This document shows, piece by piece, positions 1 through 7,763 of a DNA stretch of 13,373 nt. The position numbers and the translations under genes were made by a program. This stretch comes from Firmicutes bacterium UBA1535 (GTDB lineage: Bacteria > Bacillota > Clostridia > Tissierellales > Sedimentibacteraceae): positions 5,814 to 19,186 of the forward strand of contig DCPV01000301.1 in assembly GCA_002323775.1 (NCBI GenBank). Reading direction: 5' to 3'. The notes beneath the pieces are model-generated. The model did not search any database. It worked only from the letters and a program-made list of their open reading frames with translations, and was not told where the DNA came from. The stretch's first letter is position 1; each line of letters starts with the position of its first letter.

Positions 1-2
1 GT

Positions 3-626
3 TGGAGGAAATTTAATCGTATAGTTAGAAAATCTATCTACGGAAATCGAATATTTGATAATGTACATAATAAAGATGAAATCCGAATTTCAGATGCACT
101 TAAAAATATTAAAAAAAATGAAGTTCATGTAATTGATATAGCAAAGCTTAATGAGGATATGCAAGGATTTGTTTTTGGTGATGCTGTTAGAACTATTTAT
201 GACTTGCAACATGGGCAATTTAATACTGATGAAGGAAACTATAATCCTCCATCAAAAATTATAATATTTATTGATGAATTAAATAAGTATGCTTCTTATG
301 ATTCTCCAAAAGCTTCACCTGTGTTGAAGCAGGTTTTAGATATTGCTGAACGTGGACGTTCCTTGGGAATTATTTTATTTTCAGCGGAGCAATTTAAAAG
401 CGCAATACATCCAAGGGTTATAGGAAACTGTTCAACACATGCATACGGACGAACAAATGCAACAGAAATATCAAAAAATGATTATAAATTTGTGCCTTCT
501 GTTTATAAAAACATGATGACTAGATTGGAACAAGGCGAATATATTATCCAAAATCCTGTATTTAGGTCTCTGCTTAAAATTAAATTTCCTAAACCTATGT
601 ATAAACAATTTAAGGGAGGGAAATAA
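3..626 (+). CDS. HerA/FtsK-like DNA-translocase ATPase, C-terminal part (5' end cut by window)
   Basis: The reading frame is open from the first full codon at position 3, so the gene begins left of the window and 207 residues remain; an internal ATG at 159 is not the start. Visible residues show the second half of a HerA/FtsK-type RecA fold: a strand VHVIDIAKL, a Walker B strand IIIFIDEL with D91 and E92 (visible numbering), then ERGRSLGIILFSAEQF, which carries the conserved arginines (R117, R119) and the sensor glutamine (Q130) after the Walker B. This family forms hexameric motors that pump double-stranded DNA, often with a nuclease or other effector partner. The Walker A is off the window. 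The stop is 2 bp before the next gene, whose ribosome binding site lies inside this gene's end, so the genes are probably cotranscribed and coupled. Family call is firm; the partner and role are inferred. Confidence 0.85.
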   Translation, partial: WRKFNRIVRKSIYGNRIFDNVHNKDEIRISDALKNIKKNEVHVIDIAKLNEDMQGFVFGDAVRTIYDLQHGQFNTDEGNYNPPSKIIIFIDELNKYASYDSPKASPVLKQVLDIAERGRSLGIILFSAEQFKSAIHPRVIGNCSTHAYGRTNATEISKNDYKFVPSVYKNMMTRLEQGEYIIQNPVFRSLLKIKFPKPMYKQFKGGK

Positions 627-628
627 GC

Positions 629-2179
629 ATGGCAGTTATAGGTAAGAATGTAATAGAGCATTTAACTACGGCAATGTATGAAAATAATAACATTATCTTT
701 CGTGAGTACATTCAGAATTCTGCCGATTCTATTGATAAAGCAATAAAAATTGGATTACTAAAAAAAGAAGAGGCTTGTGTAAGTATTGACATAAATTCTA
801 AAAATAGAATTATTATTATTCATGATAATGCAATGGGAATTAGTAAAGATAAGTTTGCAGAAAAATTGTTAAATATTGCAGATTCAGATAAGGATAGAAA
901 TGAAGATAAAGGATTTCGAGGAATAGGACGTCTTGGTGGACTTGCTTGTTGTGGAAAATTAATTTTTTCATCAAGTTATAAAGGAGAATCTATAAAATCT
1001 ATAATGGAGTGGGATGCAGCAACTTTAAAAAATATTCTCAACGATATAAATCAAAAACCATCAGCGTCTGATTTAGTAGATAAAGTAACATCTTTCGATG
1101 TAGAAGATTGTGAAATTGATGAACATTTTTTTGAAGTAAAATTGGTAGATGTAACCTTGGAAAATGAAGAACTTCTTAATGCAAAGAATGTATGTGACTA
1201 TCTTCAGGCAGTAGCACCAGTTCCGTATCATAATGGATTTATTTTTCGCTCAAAGATATGTGATTATGTTAAACAAAATAATTTAAAACTAGATGAGTAT
1301 AACATACTTGTAAATGGCAATCAACTTTTTAAAGGGTATACATCGGATTTATACGAAGGTACGGTTGATAGCAAAGCAGTTTATGATTCAATTACAGATT
1401 TAGAATTTAAACAATTTTATTCTGAAGATAAAACAATTTTAGCATGGATGTGGTTTGGTATAACTAAATATGAAAAACAAATACCATCAATCAATAAAAT
1501 GAGAGGCATACGATTAAGAAAAGAAAATATACAAATTGGTAATTCAGAAACTTTGTCATACCCTCGATTTTTTAAAGAACCTCGTGGAAATTATTATTTT
1601 GTCGGTGAAATATTTGCAATTCATACTGATTTAGTCCCTAATGCTAGAAGAGATTATTTTAATATAAATACGACCTGTAGATCTTTAGAAGAAGCTTTAA
1701 TTCCAGTATTGTACACAGATTTTTCAAGACTTTATCATTATGCTAATGATGTAAAAAATGCGTTAGCAAAGAAAGTAAAATATATTGAAGAGCAAAAACA
1801 ATTTGAAACAAAACAATTATCAGGAAAATTTATTGATGAAGAAGATAAGCAAAAGGCTATACAAGAACTAGAAAAATCTAAATCTTTAGCAGAAAATGCA
1901 AATAAAAAATTAAACCTCCGAAGTGTTAATGCAACTGAAAATCCTGTTTATAAAAGGATATTTGATACTCTTGAGTCAGAATATAAAACTGAAGAGTCAT
2001 TATCTGGTGAAGTTAAGGAAGCAAAGACGGAGAAGAAGTATATTACACAAAGCTTATCTAAACTTGATAAAAAAGAACGAAAGTTAATTAGTAGGGTTTA
2101 TGCAATCCTTAAAGCTATACTACCTAAAGATATGGCAGAAACTGTTATAGAAAAATTACAAGAAGAATTGAGCAAATAA
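629..2179 (+). CDS. Hsp90-like GHKL-fold ATPase with C-terminal coiled coil
   Basis: A 516-residue protein with the Bergerat (GHKL) ATP-binding fold at its N-terminus. The N-box reads REYIQNSADS (E26 likely catalytic base, N30 metal ligand), the G1 box DNAMGI (D66, G70) and the ATP-lid glycine box GFRGIGRLGG (95-104). Further on, the stretch LVPNARRDYF resembles the arginine-bearing segment seen in Hsp90-like ATPases, where it reaches the ATP phosphate. Roughly residues 375-490 are charged and helical, consistent with a coiled coil. The start is well set by GGGAGGG at 614-620 with an 8-nt spacer. Proteins of this class occur as chaperone-like or switch ATPases in bacterial conflict systems and MORC-like proteins. 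Its tight placement between a HerA-type motor and a radical SAM protein suggests a shared complex or pathway, but that is inference. Not MutL, gyrase or a histidine kinase: no partner domains of those are present. Confidence 0.85.
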   Translation: MAVIGKNVIEHLTTAMYENNNIIFREYIQNSADSIDKAIKIGLLKKEEACVSIDINSKNRIIIIHDNAMGISKDKFAEKLLNIADSDKDRNEDKGFRGIGRLGGLACCGKLIFSSSYKGESIKSIMEWDAATLKNILNDINQKPSASDLVDKVTSFDVEDCEIDEHFFEVKLVDVTLENEELLNAKNVCDYLQAVAPVPYHNGFIFRSKICDYVKQNNLKLDEYNILVNGNQLFKGYTSDLYEGTVDSKAVYDSITDLEFKQFYSEDKTILAWMWFGITKYEKQIPSINKMRGIRLRKENIQIGNSETLSYPRFFKEPRGNYYFVGEIFAIHTDLVPNARRDYFNINTTCRSLEEALIPVLYTDFSRLYHYANDVKNALAKKVKYIEEQKQFETKQLSGKFIDEEDKQKAIQELEKSKSLAENANKKLNLRSVNATENPVYKRIFDTLESEYKTEESLSGEVKEAKTEKKYITQSLSKLDKKERKLISRVYAILKAILPKDMAETVIEKLQEELSK

Positions 2180-2181
2180 TC

Positions 2182-4038
2182 ATGAACAGAAAGATATTAC
2201 TTTTGGAACCAAATTATAAAAACAAATATCCTCCTATGGGACTTATGAAACTATCAACATATTATAAAATGCAGGGTGATCAAGTCGCATTTTTTAAGGG
2301 AAATTTAAAAGAATTGGTTTTAAATGATACATATGAAGATTTATTAGAACAATTATATTCAAATGATAATACAATATTTTGGGAAAAATACAAACCGATA
2401 ATATGTGAATATTTAAAAAAAGGAAGTAAAAATGTTTTAGAAGAAATACTAAAAGTTAATTGCAACCCAATAATTAAAGAATTGTTAAAATTTTATAGGA
2501 AGTATTTCCATAATAAAGATTATTTTTTACCACAAAATCGTAAATATGATATAGTTGGCATAACTACCTTATTTACATTTTATTGGAAAATTACAATTGA
2601 TACAATTAATTTTGCTAAGCAACTATGTAAAAATGAACAAAATGTTATGGTTGGAGGAGTAATGGCATCAATTCTCCCAAATGAAATTAAAGAAGCTACA
2701 GGAATTTATCCTTTTGTTGGAACAATTGAATCACGAGGCGTTTTAGATGATAATGATATAGTGGTAGATATATTACCCTTAGATTATTCTATTTTAGAAG
2801 AAATAGAGTATGAATACCCTGCTAATAATGCTTATTATGCATATATGACAAGAGGTTGTATTAATAAATGTGATTTTTGTGCTGTTCCTAAGTTAGAGCC
2901 TCAATATAAAAGTTATTTACCAATTGCAGAGCAAGTTAGATTAGCAACTAGCCATTTTGGAGGGAAAAAGGATTTACTATTACTTGACAATAATGTGTTA
3001 GCTTCATGTAAGTTTGAACAAATAATAGACGAAATAAAAGAAGCAGGTTTTACAAAAGATAGTAAGTTTGAACAGCCAAATTTATTTGAAGTGGCGATAA
3101 AAAATTTGCGTAATGGTCATAATGATAAAGGTTATGTTAGGAATATCGTAAAACAATATAGACAATTACTTCAAGAATGTAAAACAGAAAAAATGCAATC
3201 AGTATATGACTTGTTAGAAAGTTATAATTTACTGGAATTCCACACCGCTAAAAAAGAAGCTATTCTTGAAACATATAATTTGGTAAAAAGTTATTTTAAT
3301 AAATTTTATAACCATCAACCAAGGAAAAGATATGTAGATTTTAATCAAGGAATTGATGCAAGGCTTATAACCGATGAAAACATGAAAAAAATGTCTGAAA
3401 TTCCTGTAAATCCTGTTAGGATTGCATTTGATAATTGGAGTTTAGAAAAAACATATACTAGAGCAGTTAAGATAGCAGTTCGTAATGGTCATAAAAATTT
3501 ATCCAATTATTTGCTTTATAATTTTAGAGATGAACCTATAGAATTATATTTACGATTGAAATTAAATGTAGATTTGTGTGAAGAATTAGGTGCAAGCATT
3601 TATTCTTTCCCTATGAAATATCACCCTATTGAAGATTCAAATTATTTTAGTAATAGAGATTTTATTGGTGAGCATTGGAATAGAAAATTTATTAGAACAA
3701 TACAAGCAATTTTAAATTCAACTAAAGGTAAAGTAGGTAAAGGGAAATCTTTTTTTGAAAAAGCTTTTGGATCGACACCAGAAGAATTTGAAAAACTGTT
3801 ATACATGCCTGAAGCTATGATAATATATCGTTTATATTTTGAGGGTATTGGTTTAACAAAAGAATGGTGGAATAAATTTTCAATGTTATCAAAAGAGAAA
3901 TCGGATGTCATTAAACAAATTATACACAATAATGAGTTTAATGATATTAATTCTCTTTCTGCAGATGAAGAAATTTTAGATGTACTTTCATACTATACTA
4001 TTAAGCGAGAAGATGCTGAAAAAGAAATGGAAAACTAA
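2182..4038 (+). CDS. Large radical SAM protein with B12-binding-like N-terminus and helical insert
   Basis: A 618-residue protein. The N-terminus (KILLLEPNYKNKYPPMG, then a G-x-x-V turn) resembles the Rossmann-like domain preceding many radical SAM cores, but I see no DxHxxG cobalamin motif, so B12 binding is doubtful. The 4Fe-4S motif is CINKCDFC (C226, C230, C233; CX3CX2C), preceded by YMTRG as in MiaB-like and B12-type radical SAM enzymes. LLLLDNN (265-271) and FNQGIDARLIT match later strands of the barrel. Between these, about residues 290-385 form a charged helical stretch not expected in the basic barrel. The C-terminus (about 500-618) is also helical and unassigned. The gene starts 2 bp after the upstream stop with only a weak ribosome binding site (AGAAG), which fits translational coupling. 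Radical SAM chemistry is near certain; the substrate is unknown. Given its neighbours, modification of DNA, RNA or protein is possible. Confidence 0.85.
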   Translation: MNRKILLLEPNYKNKYPPMGLMKLSTYYKMQGDQVAFFKGNLKELVLNDTYEDLLEQLYSNDNTIFWEKYKPIICEYLKKGSKNVLEEILKVNCNPIIKELLKFYRKYFHNKDYFLPQNRKYDIVGITTLFTFYWKITIDTINFAKQLCKNEQNVMVGGVMASILPNEIKEATGIYPFVGTIESRGVLDDNDIVVDILPLDYSILEEIEYEYPANNAYYAYMTRGCINKCDFCAVPKLEPQYKSYLPIAEQVRLATSHFGGKKDLLLLDNNVLASCKFEQIIDEIKEAGFTKDSKFEQPNLFEVAIKNLRNGHNDKGYVRNIVKQYRQLLQECKTEKMQSVYDLLESYNLLEFHTAKKEAILETYNLVKSYFNKFYNHQPRKRYVDFNQGIDARLITDENMKKMSEIPVNPVRIAFDNWSLEKTYTRAVKIAVRNGHKNLSNYLLYNFRDEPIELYLRLKLNVDLCEELGASIYSFPMKYHPIEDSNYFSNRDFIGEHWNRKFIRTIQAILNSTKGKVGKGKSFFEKAFGSTPEEFEKLLYMPEAMIIYRLYFEGIGLTKEWWNKFSMLSKEKSDVIKQIIHNNEFNDINSLSADEEILDVLSYYTIKREDAEKEMEN

Positions 4039-4084
4039 AAGTACTTTATATTAATTATAACATCTATGAAAGTTAAGAATTTTA

Positions 4085-4293
4085 TTTACAGCTCCCAAAA
4101 CAGCACTCAAAAAAGGCTTAAATTTAGCTATTTATTTTAGTTTACAGCACCTATGACAGCACAAAAGCATATTTACAGCACCTAAAAAGAATAAAAATAT
4201 AAAATTAATAATATCAAAAAAGTCTTGATTTTCTCCATATAATGTGGTCGGCACTGCCGACCGCTGTGACCGCAAGGGGCAGTTTACAGCACC
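4085..4293 (+). repeat. Four direct repeats TTTACAGC(A/T)CC plus two half copies
   Basis: Full 11-bp copies lie at 4085-4095 (T variant), 4141-4151, 4172-4182 and 4283-4293. The first two are each followed exactly 12 bp later by a shorter ACAGCAC copy (from 4100 and 4156), so those two form related units of about 24-28 bp. The copies share orientation. They may be iterons or binding sites for an accessory transfer or replication protein. The repeat is plain in the sequence; its function is inferred. Confidence 0.7.
4244..4264. repeat. GC-rich perfect hairpin, oriT-like
   Basis: GGTCGGC (4246-4252) and GCCGACC (4256-4262) form a perfect 7-bp stem with an ACT loop, extendable by a T-G and a G-C pair. 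It is followed by a second small fold, CTG..CC-GCAA-GG..CAG, at about 4264-4282. There is no T-tract, so it is unlikely to be an intrinsic terminator. A GC hairpin beside direct repeats in an AT-rich mobile element is typical of relaxase recognition sites, which is the preferred reading. Confidence 0.5.
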
Positions 4294-4508
4294 TTGCTTT
4301 ATCCTGCTCTTTTTTCATATATCATTTTAGCTATGAGATATAGATAATTTTCGTTAAATATCATATTTTGACAAACCCAACAAAGCCTTTTATATCGATT
4401 TTATTATGCAATTCGAGCAAAATATACTAAATCTCAAATAAAATGCAACACAAGGCGAAATTGGAGCAACATTTTGAGTTAATGATGGTAGATAGTTATT
4501 GAAAAGTA

Positions 4509-4543
4509 ATAATTATGCAAAAAGCATTGTTTGGCATAATTAT
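4509..4543. repeat. 10-bp perfect inverted repeat, AT-rich
   Basis: ATAATTATGC (4509-4518) pairs with GCATAATTAT (4534-4543) across a 15-nt loop. On the + strand a pyrimidine-rich stretch (CTCTTTCTTTTTCTG) follows, so it could act as a weak terminator for rightward transcripts from the operon that ends at 4038, or be part of the origin region. Confidence 0.35.
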
Positions 4544-4674
4544 CTCTTTCTTTTTCTGTTATATATTAATATTTTTAGACTTAGCAATTAGTTATCCGCA
4601 TTGTCCAATATTAGCGTGTTAAAGAACAGTAGGACAGGGGTTGAATTTATTATTAGACTATCAGATTATAAATC

Positions 4675-4863
4675 TGCGTCGGCATTTCTAATTTGATTTT
4701 ATCATCTGCGCCGACATATTTAGCTGTTTGCAACACTTGCGTCGGTGCGTCGGCATTTTTATACCAGTGGTGTGTAAAATGCCGACGCACGCGACGCAGA
4801 AATGTTAAATAGTTTGATATTTGAACGTCTTTTAATATTTGCTAATTTTAAAATGCCGACGCA
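4675..4863. repeat. Symmetric nested array of TGCGTCGGCATTTT boxes
   Basis: Forward boxes lie at 4675-4687 (13 bases, ending CATTT) and 4746-4759; reverse boxes AAAATGCCGACGCA lie at 4776-4789 and 4850-4863. The inner pair is a perfect 14-bp inverted repeat across 16 nt. Flanking partial boxes (TGCGTCGG at 4738-4745 and a reverse CGACGCA around 4793-4799) lengthen it to about 22 bp with one indel. The outer pair is almost equally distant from the same centre (about 4767). A variant with the inner hexamer flipped, TGCGCCGACAT, lies at 4707-4717. It starts about 50 bp downstream of the RepA-like gene's stop. It may be an origin, a set of protein-binding sites, or a transcript-end structure. Confidence 0.75.
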
Positions 4864-4911
4864 AAACAAAAAATTATATAGTGATATATTATGCTTACAT
4901 CAAGAGTGAAT

Positions 4912-6036
4912 TTAAAGAACAGTTTCTTGAAGTTTTTCTAAAATAATTAGCTTTTCTGTATGATTTCTCTTTTGCTTATAGCTTATTCCATATTTGTTTA
5001 ACAGTTCATCAACTGAAATATTAAGCTTTCTTGCTAATACACTTGTGTTTATATCTGATAGATCAAGTGCATTAATTAACTCAGTTGCTGTGCCTTGCCA
5101 TCTTGGATTTTCTATCGTCAGAAGAGAACAAATCTTTTTTAATAATGGATTTTCTCTTGGTGAATTTTGAATTTTTTCAAGATTATCTAAGCTCCACACA
5201 CAGTTTTCTTCGTCAAAAGAAATATAGAATCTCTGGCTTTTTATATCTCTACCCTCAAGGTCTATGATGGCTTTGTTTTCGTTTCTATGCTTTTTATACA
5301 TTATAAACGCTCCGTCAACTGCACCTAATAAACCATTTGTGCCTGATATATTTTCAAATGGATCGTCAGATTTGCTTTTTCTTGTATGGTGAACAATTAA
5401 AATACATATGTTGTATTTCTCTGCTAATCTTTTAATTGATGAAGCTACATCATTGTCATTAGCATAGCTATACATATCATTTCCTTTTTCTCTTATTTTC
5501 TGTAGGGTGTCAATTATAATCAATTTTATGTCTTTATGCTCATTAATAAATTTAGACAATCCTTGCTCAAGACCATCATTCAATTTTTCTGAATTTGTAG
5601 TAAAATAAAAATTATCGCTGCCTTCTTCGCCAAACATTTTAGATAATCGCTGCTGAATTCTGAACAAATCATCTTCTAAAGCAAGATAAAGTACAGTTCC
5701 TTGGTGTGTTTTAAAGTTCCAAAGAGGTAGTCCTTTGCTTACATGATACCCGATTTGAGCCATCATAAAAGACTTTCCGATTTTAGGACTTCCAACGAAA
5801 AGATATGCTCCGGTTTGAAGCATACCATCTATAATTTGTGTTTTTGGCTGAAAGGTTGTGTCAAATATTTCGTTTAGTGATGAGGTTTTTAAGATATTTT
5901 TGTTGATTGTTTGTGATGAATTAGTTATAATATTCTTGTACATATTAGGCGACTGATTTTCATCTGTTCCAGCAGATGAATTTAAATCAGTTGCTTTTTT
6001 CTTTTCTGAATTATTAACATTACGTTCTAATTTCAT
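4912..6036 (-). CDS. RepA-like RecA-fold hexameric ATPase (AAA_25 type)
   Basis: A 374-residue protein. After a low-complexity polar N-terminus (1-55) comes a RecA-like ATPase core: Walker A GSPKIGKS (82-89), catalytic acid in LALEDD (E121), Walker B LIIIDT (D176) and a sensor-like IVHHTRK (214-220). The segment SGTNGLLGAVDGAF (231-244) is characteristic of RSF1010 RepA-type helicases and relatives common on phages and integrative elements. The C-terminal 80 residues look like a small winged-helix DNA-binding domain. The family supplies replicative helicase or loader activity. The start is set by AGGAG with a 6-nt spacer. It follows the MobC-like gene by 16 bp, so the two form an operon, and its 3' end abuts the repeat-rich region. 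Role in element replication is inferred. Confidence 0.8.
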   Translation of the reverse strand: MKLERNVNNSEKKKATDLNSSAGTDENQSPNMYKNIITNSSQTINKNILKTSSLNEIFDTTFQPKTQIIDGMLQTGAYLFVGSPKIGKSFMMAQIGYHVSKGLPLWNFKTHQGTVLYLALEDDLFRIQQRLSKMFGEEGSDNFYFTTNSEKLNDGLEQGLSKFINEHKDIKLIIIDTLQKIREKGNDMYSYANDNDVASSIKRLAEKYNICILIVHHTRKSKSDDPFENISGTNGLLGAVDGAFIMYKKHRNENKAIIDLEGRDIKSQRFYISFDEENCVWSLDNLEKIQNSPRENPLLKKICSLLTIENPRWQGTATELINALDLSDINTSVLARKLNISVDELLNKYGISYKQKRNHTEKLIILEKLQETVL

Positions 6037-6052
6037 TGGATGCTCCTTTCAA

Positions 6053-6406
6053 TTATCCTTTCATGTCAGCGATAATATTAGAAATATACATTGTTAATTC
6101 AATTAATTCTTCATTAAGAATATTATCTTGAATATCATCTTTTGAATTAGATAACTTAGATAATTCTGATAAATTCTCAAGTTGCTCATGCACATTTTGC
6201 AGCTCATTTCTTAACGCTTTATAAATTCTTGAATTTGGATTGACTATAATTTTACGTTCTAAAACTCTGCTTATTATATAATCTTGCTTTGATAGACCTG
6301 ATAGCTTTGCTAACATATTAAGTTCTTGTGATTCTTCTTCTGACATTCTAAATCCTATAGTTTTATTTCTCCATCTGTTTTTCTTGTCCATATTTTTAGC
6401 TGACAT
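6053..6406 (-). CDS. MobC-like ribbon-helix-helix mobilization protein
   Basis: A 117-residue protein when started at the ATG at 6406, which has AAGGAG 9 nt upstream; an in-frame ATG at 6487 would add 27 residues with no good ribosome binding site and unlikely composition. A basic N-terminus (KKNRWRNK) leads into a ribbon-helix-helix: strand KTIGFRMSEEE, then helices through LAKLSGLSKQDYIISRVLE (32-50). The C-terminal half is acidic and helical, probably coiled coil. This matches the small MobC/plasmid mobilization accessory proteins of Bacillota elements, which bind oriT and assist a relaxase. No relaxase follows; instead the RepA-like ATPase does. A role as a general DNA-binding regulator of that operon is the main alternative. 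Confidence 0.65.
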   Translation of the reverse strand: MSAKNMDKKNRWRNKTIGFRMSEEESQELNMLAKLSGLSKQDYIISRVLERKIIVNPNSRIYKALRNELQNVHEQLENLSELSKLSNSKDDIQDNILNEELIELTMYISNIIADMKG

Positions 6407-6512
6407 TGTAATAAACTCCTTTTCTCTTTGATTAAATAAGTCATAATATATATTTTTTAAACTACAGATATTGTAGCTTATATCCATTTTATTAATGTTG
6501 TATTACTAAATA

Positions 6513-6540
6513 TCTATATTATTCTTATGCAAAAATTCAA
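6513..6540 (-). promoter_or_regulatory. Possible promoter of the mobC-like/repA-like operon
   Basis: Read on the minus strand: TTGAAT (6540-6535), 16-bp spacer, TATAGA (6518-6513). It lies about 110 bp upstream of the chosen start at 6406. Match to the sigma-A consensus is fair, in an AT-rich background where chance matches are common. Confidence 0.35.
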
Positions 6541-6563
6541 ATACTTTAGTTACATTTTCATAA

Positions 6564-7634
6564 TTAAATATTTCTTTCGATATCTAATCTATCAGCAATT
6601 TCTGATTGCTTAGTCGGAAACAGGTGAGCGTATCTGTAAGTTATATCAATGCTTTCGTGTCCAACTCTATCAGCTATTGCTACTGCTGAGAAACCCATAT
6701 CTATTAACAAGGAAACGTGAGAATGTCTAATATCATGGACTCTAATTCTCTTGATGTTCTGCTCCTTGCTGCCTCTATCCATTTCGTTGTGCAGATAGTG
6801 TTTAGATATTGGGAATATTCTATCTGTAGGTTTTAACTTATAGATTGAATTAATATATTCTTGGATTTCTTCACAGAGGAAGTCTGGCATTGAGATTGTT
6901 CTGTTGCTTTTTGGAGTTTTTGGCTCTGTTACTATATCTTCTTTTTCTATTCTTTGATAGGATTTGTTTATTCTTACTGTGCTTTTCTCAAAGTTAAAGT
7001 CTTTTGATGTTAATGCTAACAGTTCTCCAACTCTTAATCCACACCAGTATAATAACTCGAAAGCATAGAATGATATTGGCTTGTCCATCATGCTATCTGC
7101 AAATTTTAGATATTCTTCTTTTGTCCAGAATAGCATCTCTTGATTTTTCTCTCTGCCCATATTACCTGCTTTTTCTGCTGGGTTTGATTGTAATTCATAA
7201 AATTTTATTGCATGATTAAATATTGCTGATAATTGATTGTGAATGGTTTTTAGATAGGTTGGTGAATACTTATTGCCATTTTTATCTCTTAATCTCATCA
7301 TCTGATTTTGCCAGGCTATTATGTCTGATGCTCTGATTTCATTTATTTTTCTGTCTTGAAAGTATGGTAATATCTTTGTAGCTATGATATGCTTCTTTGT
7401 CTGCCAAGTGTTTAATTTAACTCTATTCTTAATATCAACGGTGTAAATTTCAACAAATGAGCTAAATAACATATCAAGTTTTAAGTTTTCTTTGCTTAGG
7501 AATTCTCGTTCCCACTCTTGACCTTCTCTTTTGGTTTTAAAACCACGCTTTAGTGTTTGCTTAGTTTTACCTGTATAATCCTTGTGCCTTACTGATACCA
7601 TCCAATTCCCATTGGGATCTTTGCTAACTGACAT
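6564..7634 (-). CDS. int: Tyrosine recombinase / integrase of the element
   Basis: A 356-residue integrase of normal full length for the Tn916/phage type. The N-terminal 55 residues (GNWMVSVRHKDYTGKTKQ, then GFKTKREGQEWE) are the three-stranded arm-binding domain; residues 55-150 are the core-binding SAM-like domain. The catalytic residues are all present: R201 in CGLRVGE, a lysine near 239-242 (EPKTPKSN), H300 and R303 in HDIRHSH, H326 in GHES and Y335 in YAHLFP. The start is supported by AAGGAGG with a 7-nt spacer. It catalyses integration and excision of the element; the end of guaA about 1.5 kb away is the likely attachment site. It lies downstream of the small HTH gene on the same strand, a usual xis-int order. 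Confidence 0.95.
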   Translation of the reverse strand: MSVSKDPNGNWMVSVRHKDYTGKTKQTLKRGFKTKREGQEWEREFLSKENLKLDMLFSSFVEIYTVDIKNRVKLNTWQTKKHIIATKILPYFQDRKINEIRASDIIAWQNQMMRLRDKNGNKYSPTYLKTIHNQLSAIFNHAIKFYELQSNPAEKAGNMGREKNQEMLFWTKEEYLKFADSMMDKPISFYAFELLYWCGLRVGELLALTSKDFNFEKSTVRINKSYQRIEKEDIVTEPKTPKSNRTISMPDFLCEEIQEYINSIYKLKPTDRIFPISKHYLHNEMDRGSKEQNIKRIRVHDIRHSHVSLLIDMGFSAVAIADRVGHESIDITYRYAHLFPTKQSEIADRLDIERNI

Positions 7635-7733
7635 TGCTTGTCCTCCTTGTTTTGTTTATGTACACTCATAATCGTTAATATGCTTTATATAAATGCTATA
7701 TTTAGATTATGAAGGAGTATGTTTATATGTAAT

Positions 7734-7763
7734 CTCGGAATACTTAATTTTAAAGTATCCGAG
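7734..7763. repeat. Hairpin between the xis-like gene and int
   Basis: CTCGG-A-ATACTT (7734-7745) pairs with AAGTATCCGAG (7753-7763), leaving one bulged A and a 7-nt AT loop. It sits in the 216-bp gap before int, in the presumed int leader. No clear T-tract follows on the minus strand, so it may be an RNA structure that modulates int expression rather than a terminator. Confidence 0.4.

Larger units (their letters stand above)
4039..4911. other. Noncoding repeat-rich region, possible origin of transfer or replication
   Basis: About 870 bp without a credible gene on either strand, between the convergent ends of the radical SAM gene and the RepA-like ATPase gene. It is AT-rich with sharply GC-rich islands. 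From left to right it holds four TTTACAGC(A/T)CC repeats, a GC-rich hairpin inside that set, a 10-bp AT inverted repeat, and a symmetric cluster of TGCGTCGGCATTTT boxes. Such a density of direct and inverted repeats next to replication and mobilization-type genes is what one expects of an oriT or oriV. No protein is shown to bind here, so the role is inferred. The stretch 4300-4500 shows nothing I can name. Confidence 0.6.

Noticed and set aside
3642..3929. 95-codon frame opposite the radical SAM gene
   Set aside because: Antisense to a confidently coding region, no ribosome binding site seen, no family resemblance.
4085..4293. CRISPR array
   Set aside because: The repeats are only 11 bp, unevenly spaced (31 to 111 bp) and have no uniform spacers or cas genes.
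7004..7219. 71-codon frame opposite int
   Set aside because: Antisense to a clearly coding integrase with all catalytic residues; a shadow frame.
7510..7530. Sequence GTTCCCACTC as a possible second att copy
   Set aside because: The match to the guaA end is short and lies within int codons for QEWERE; chance similarity.
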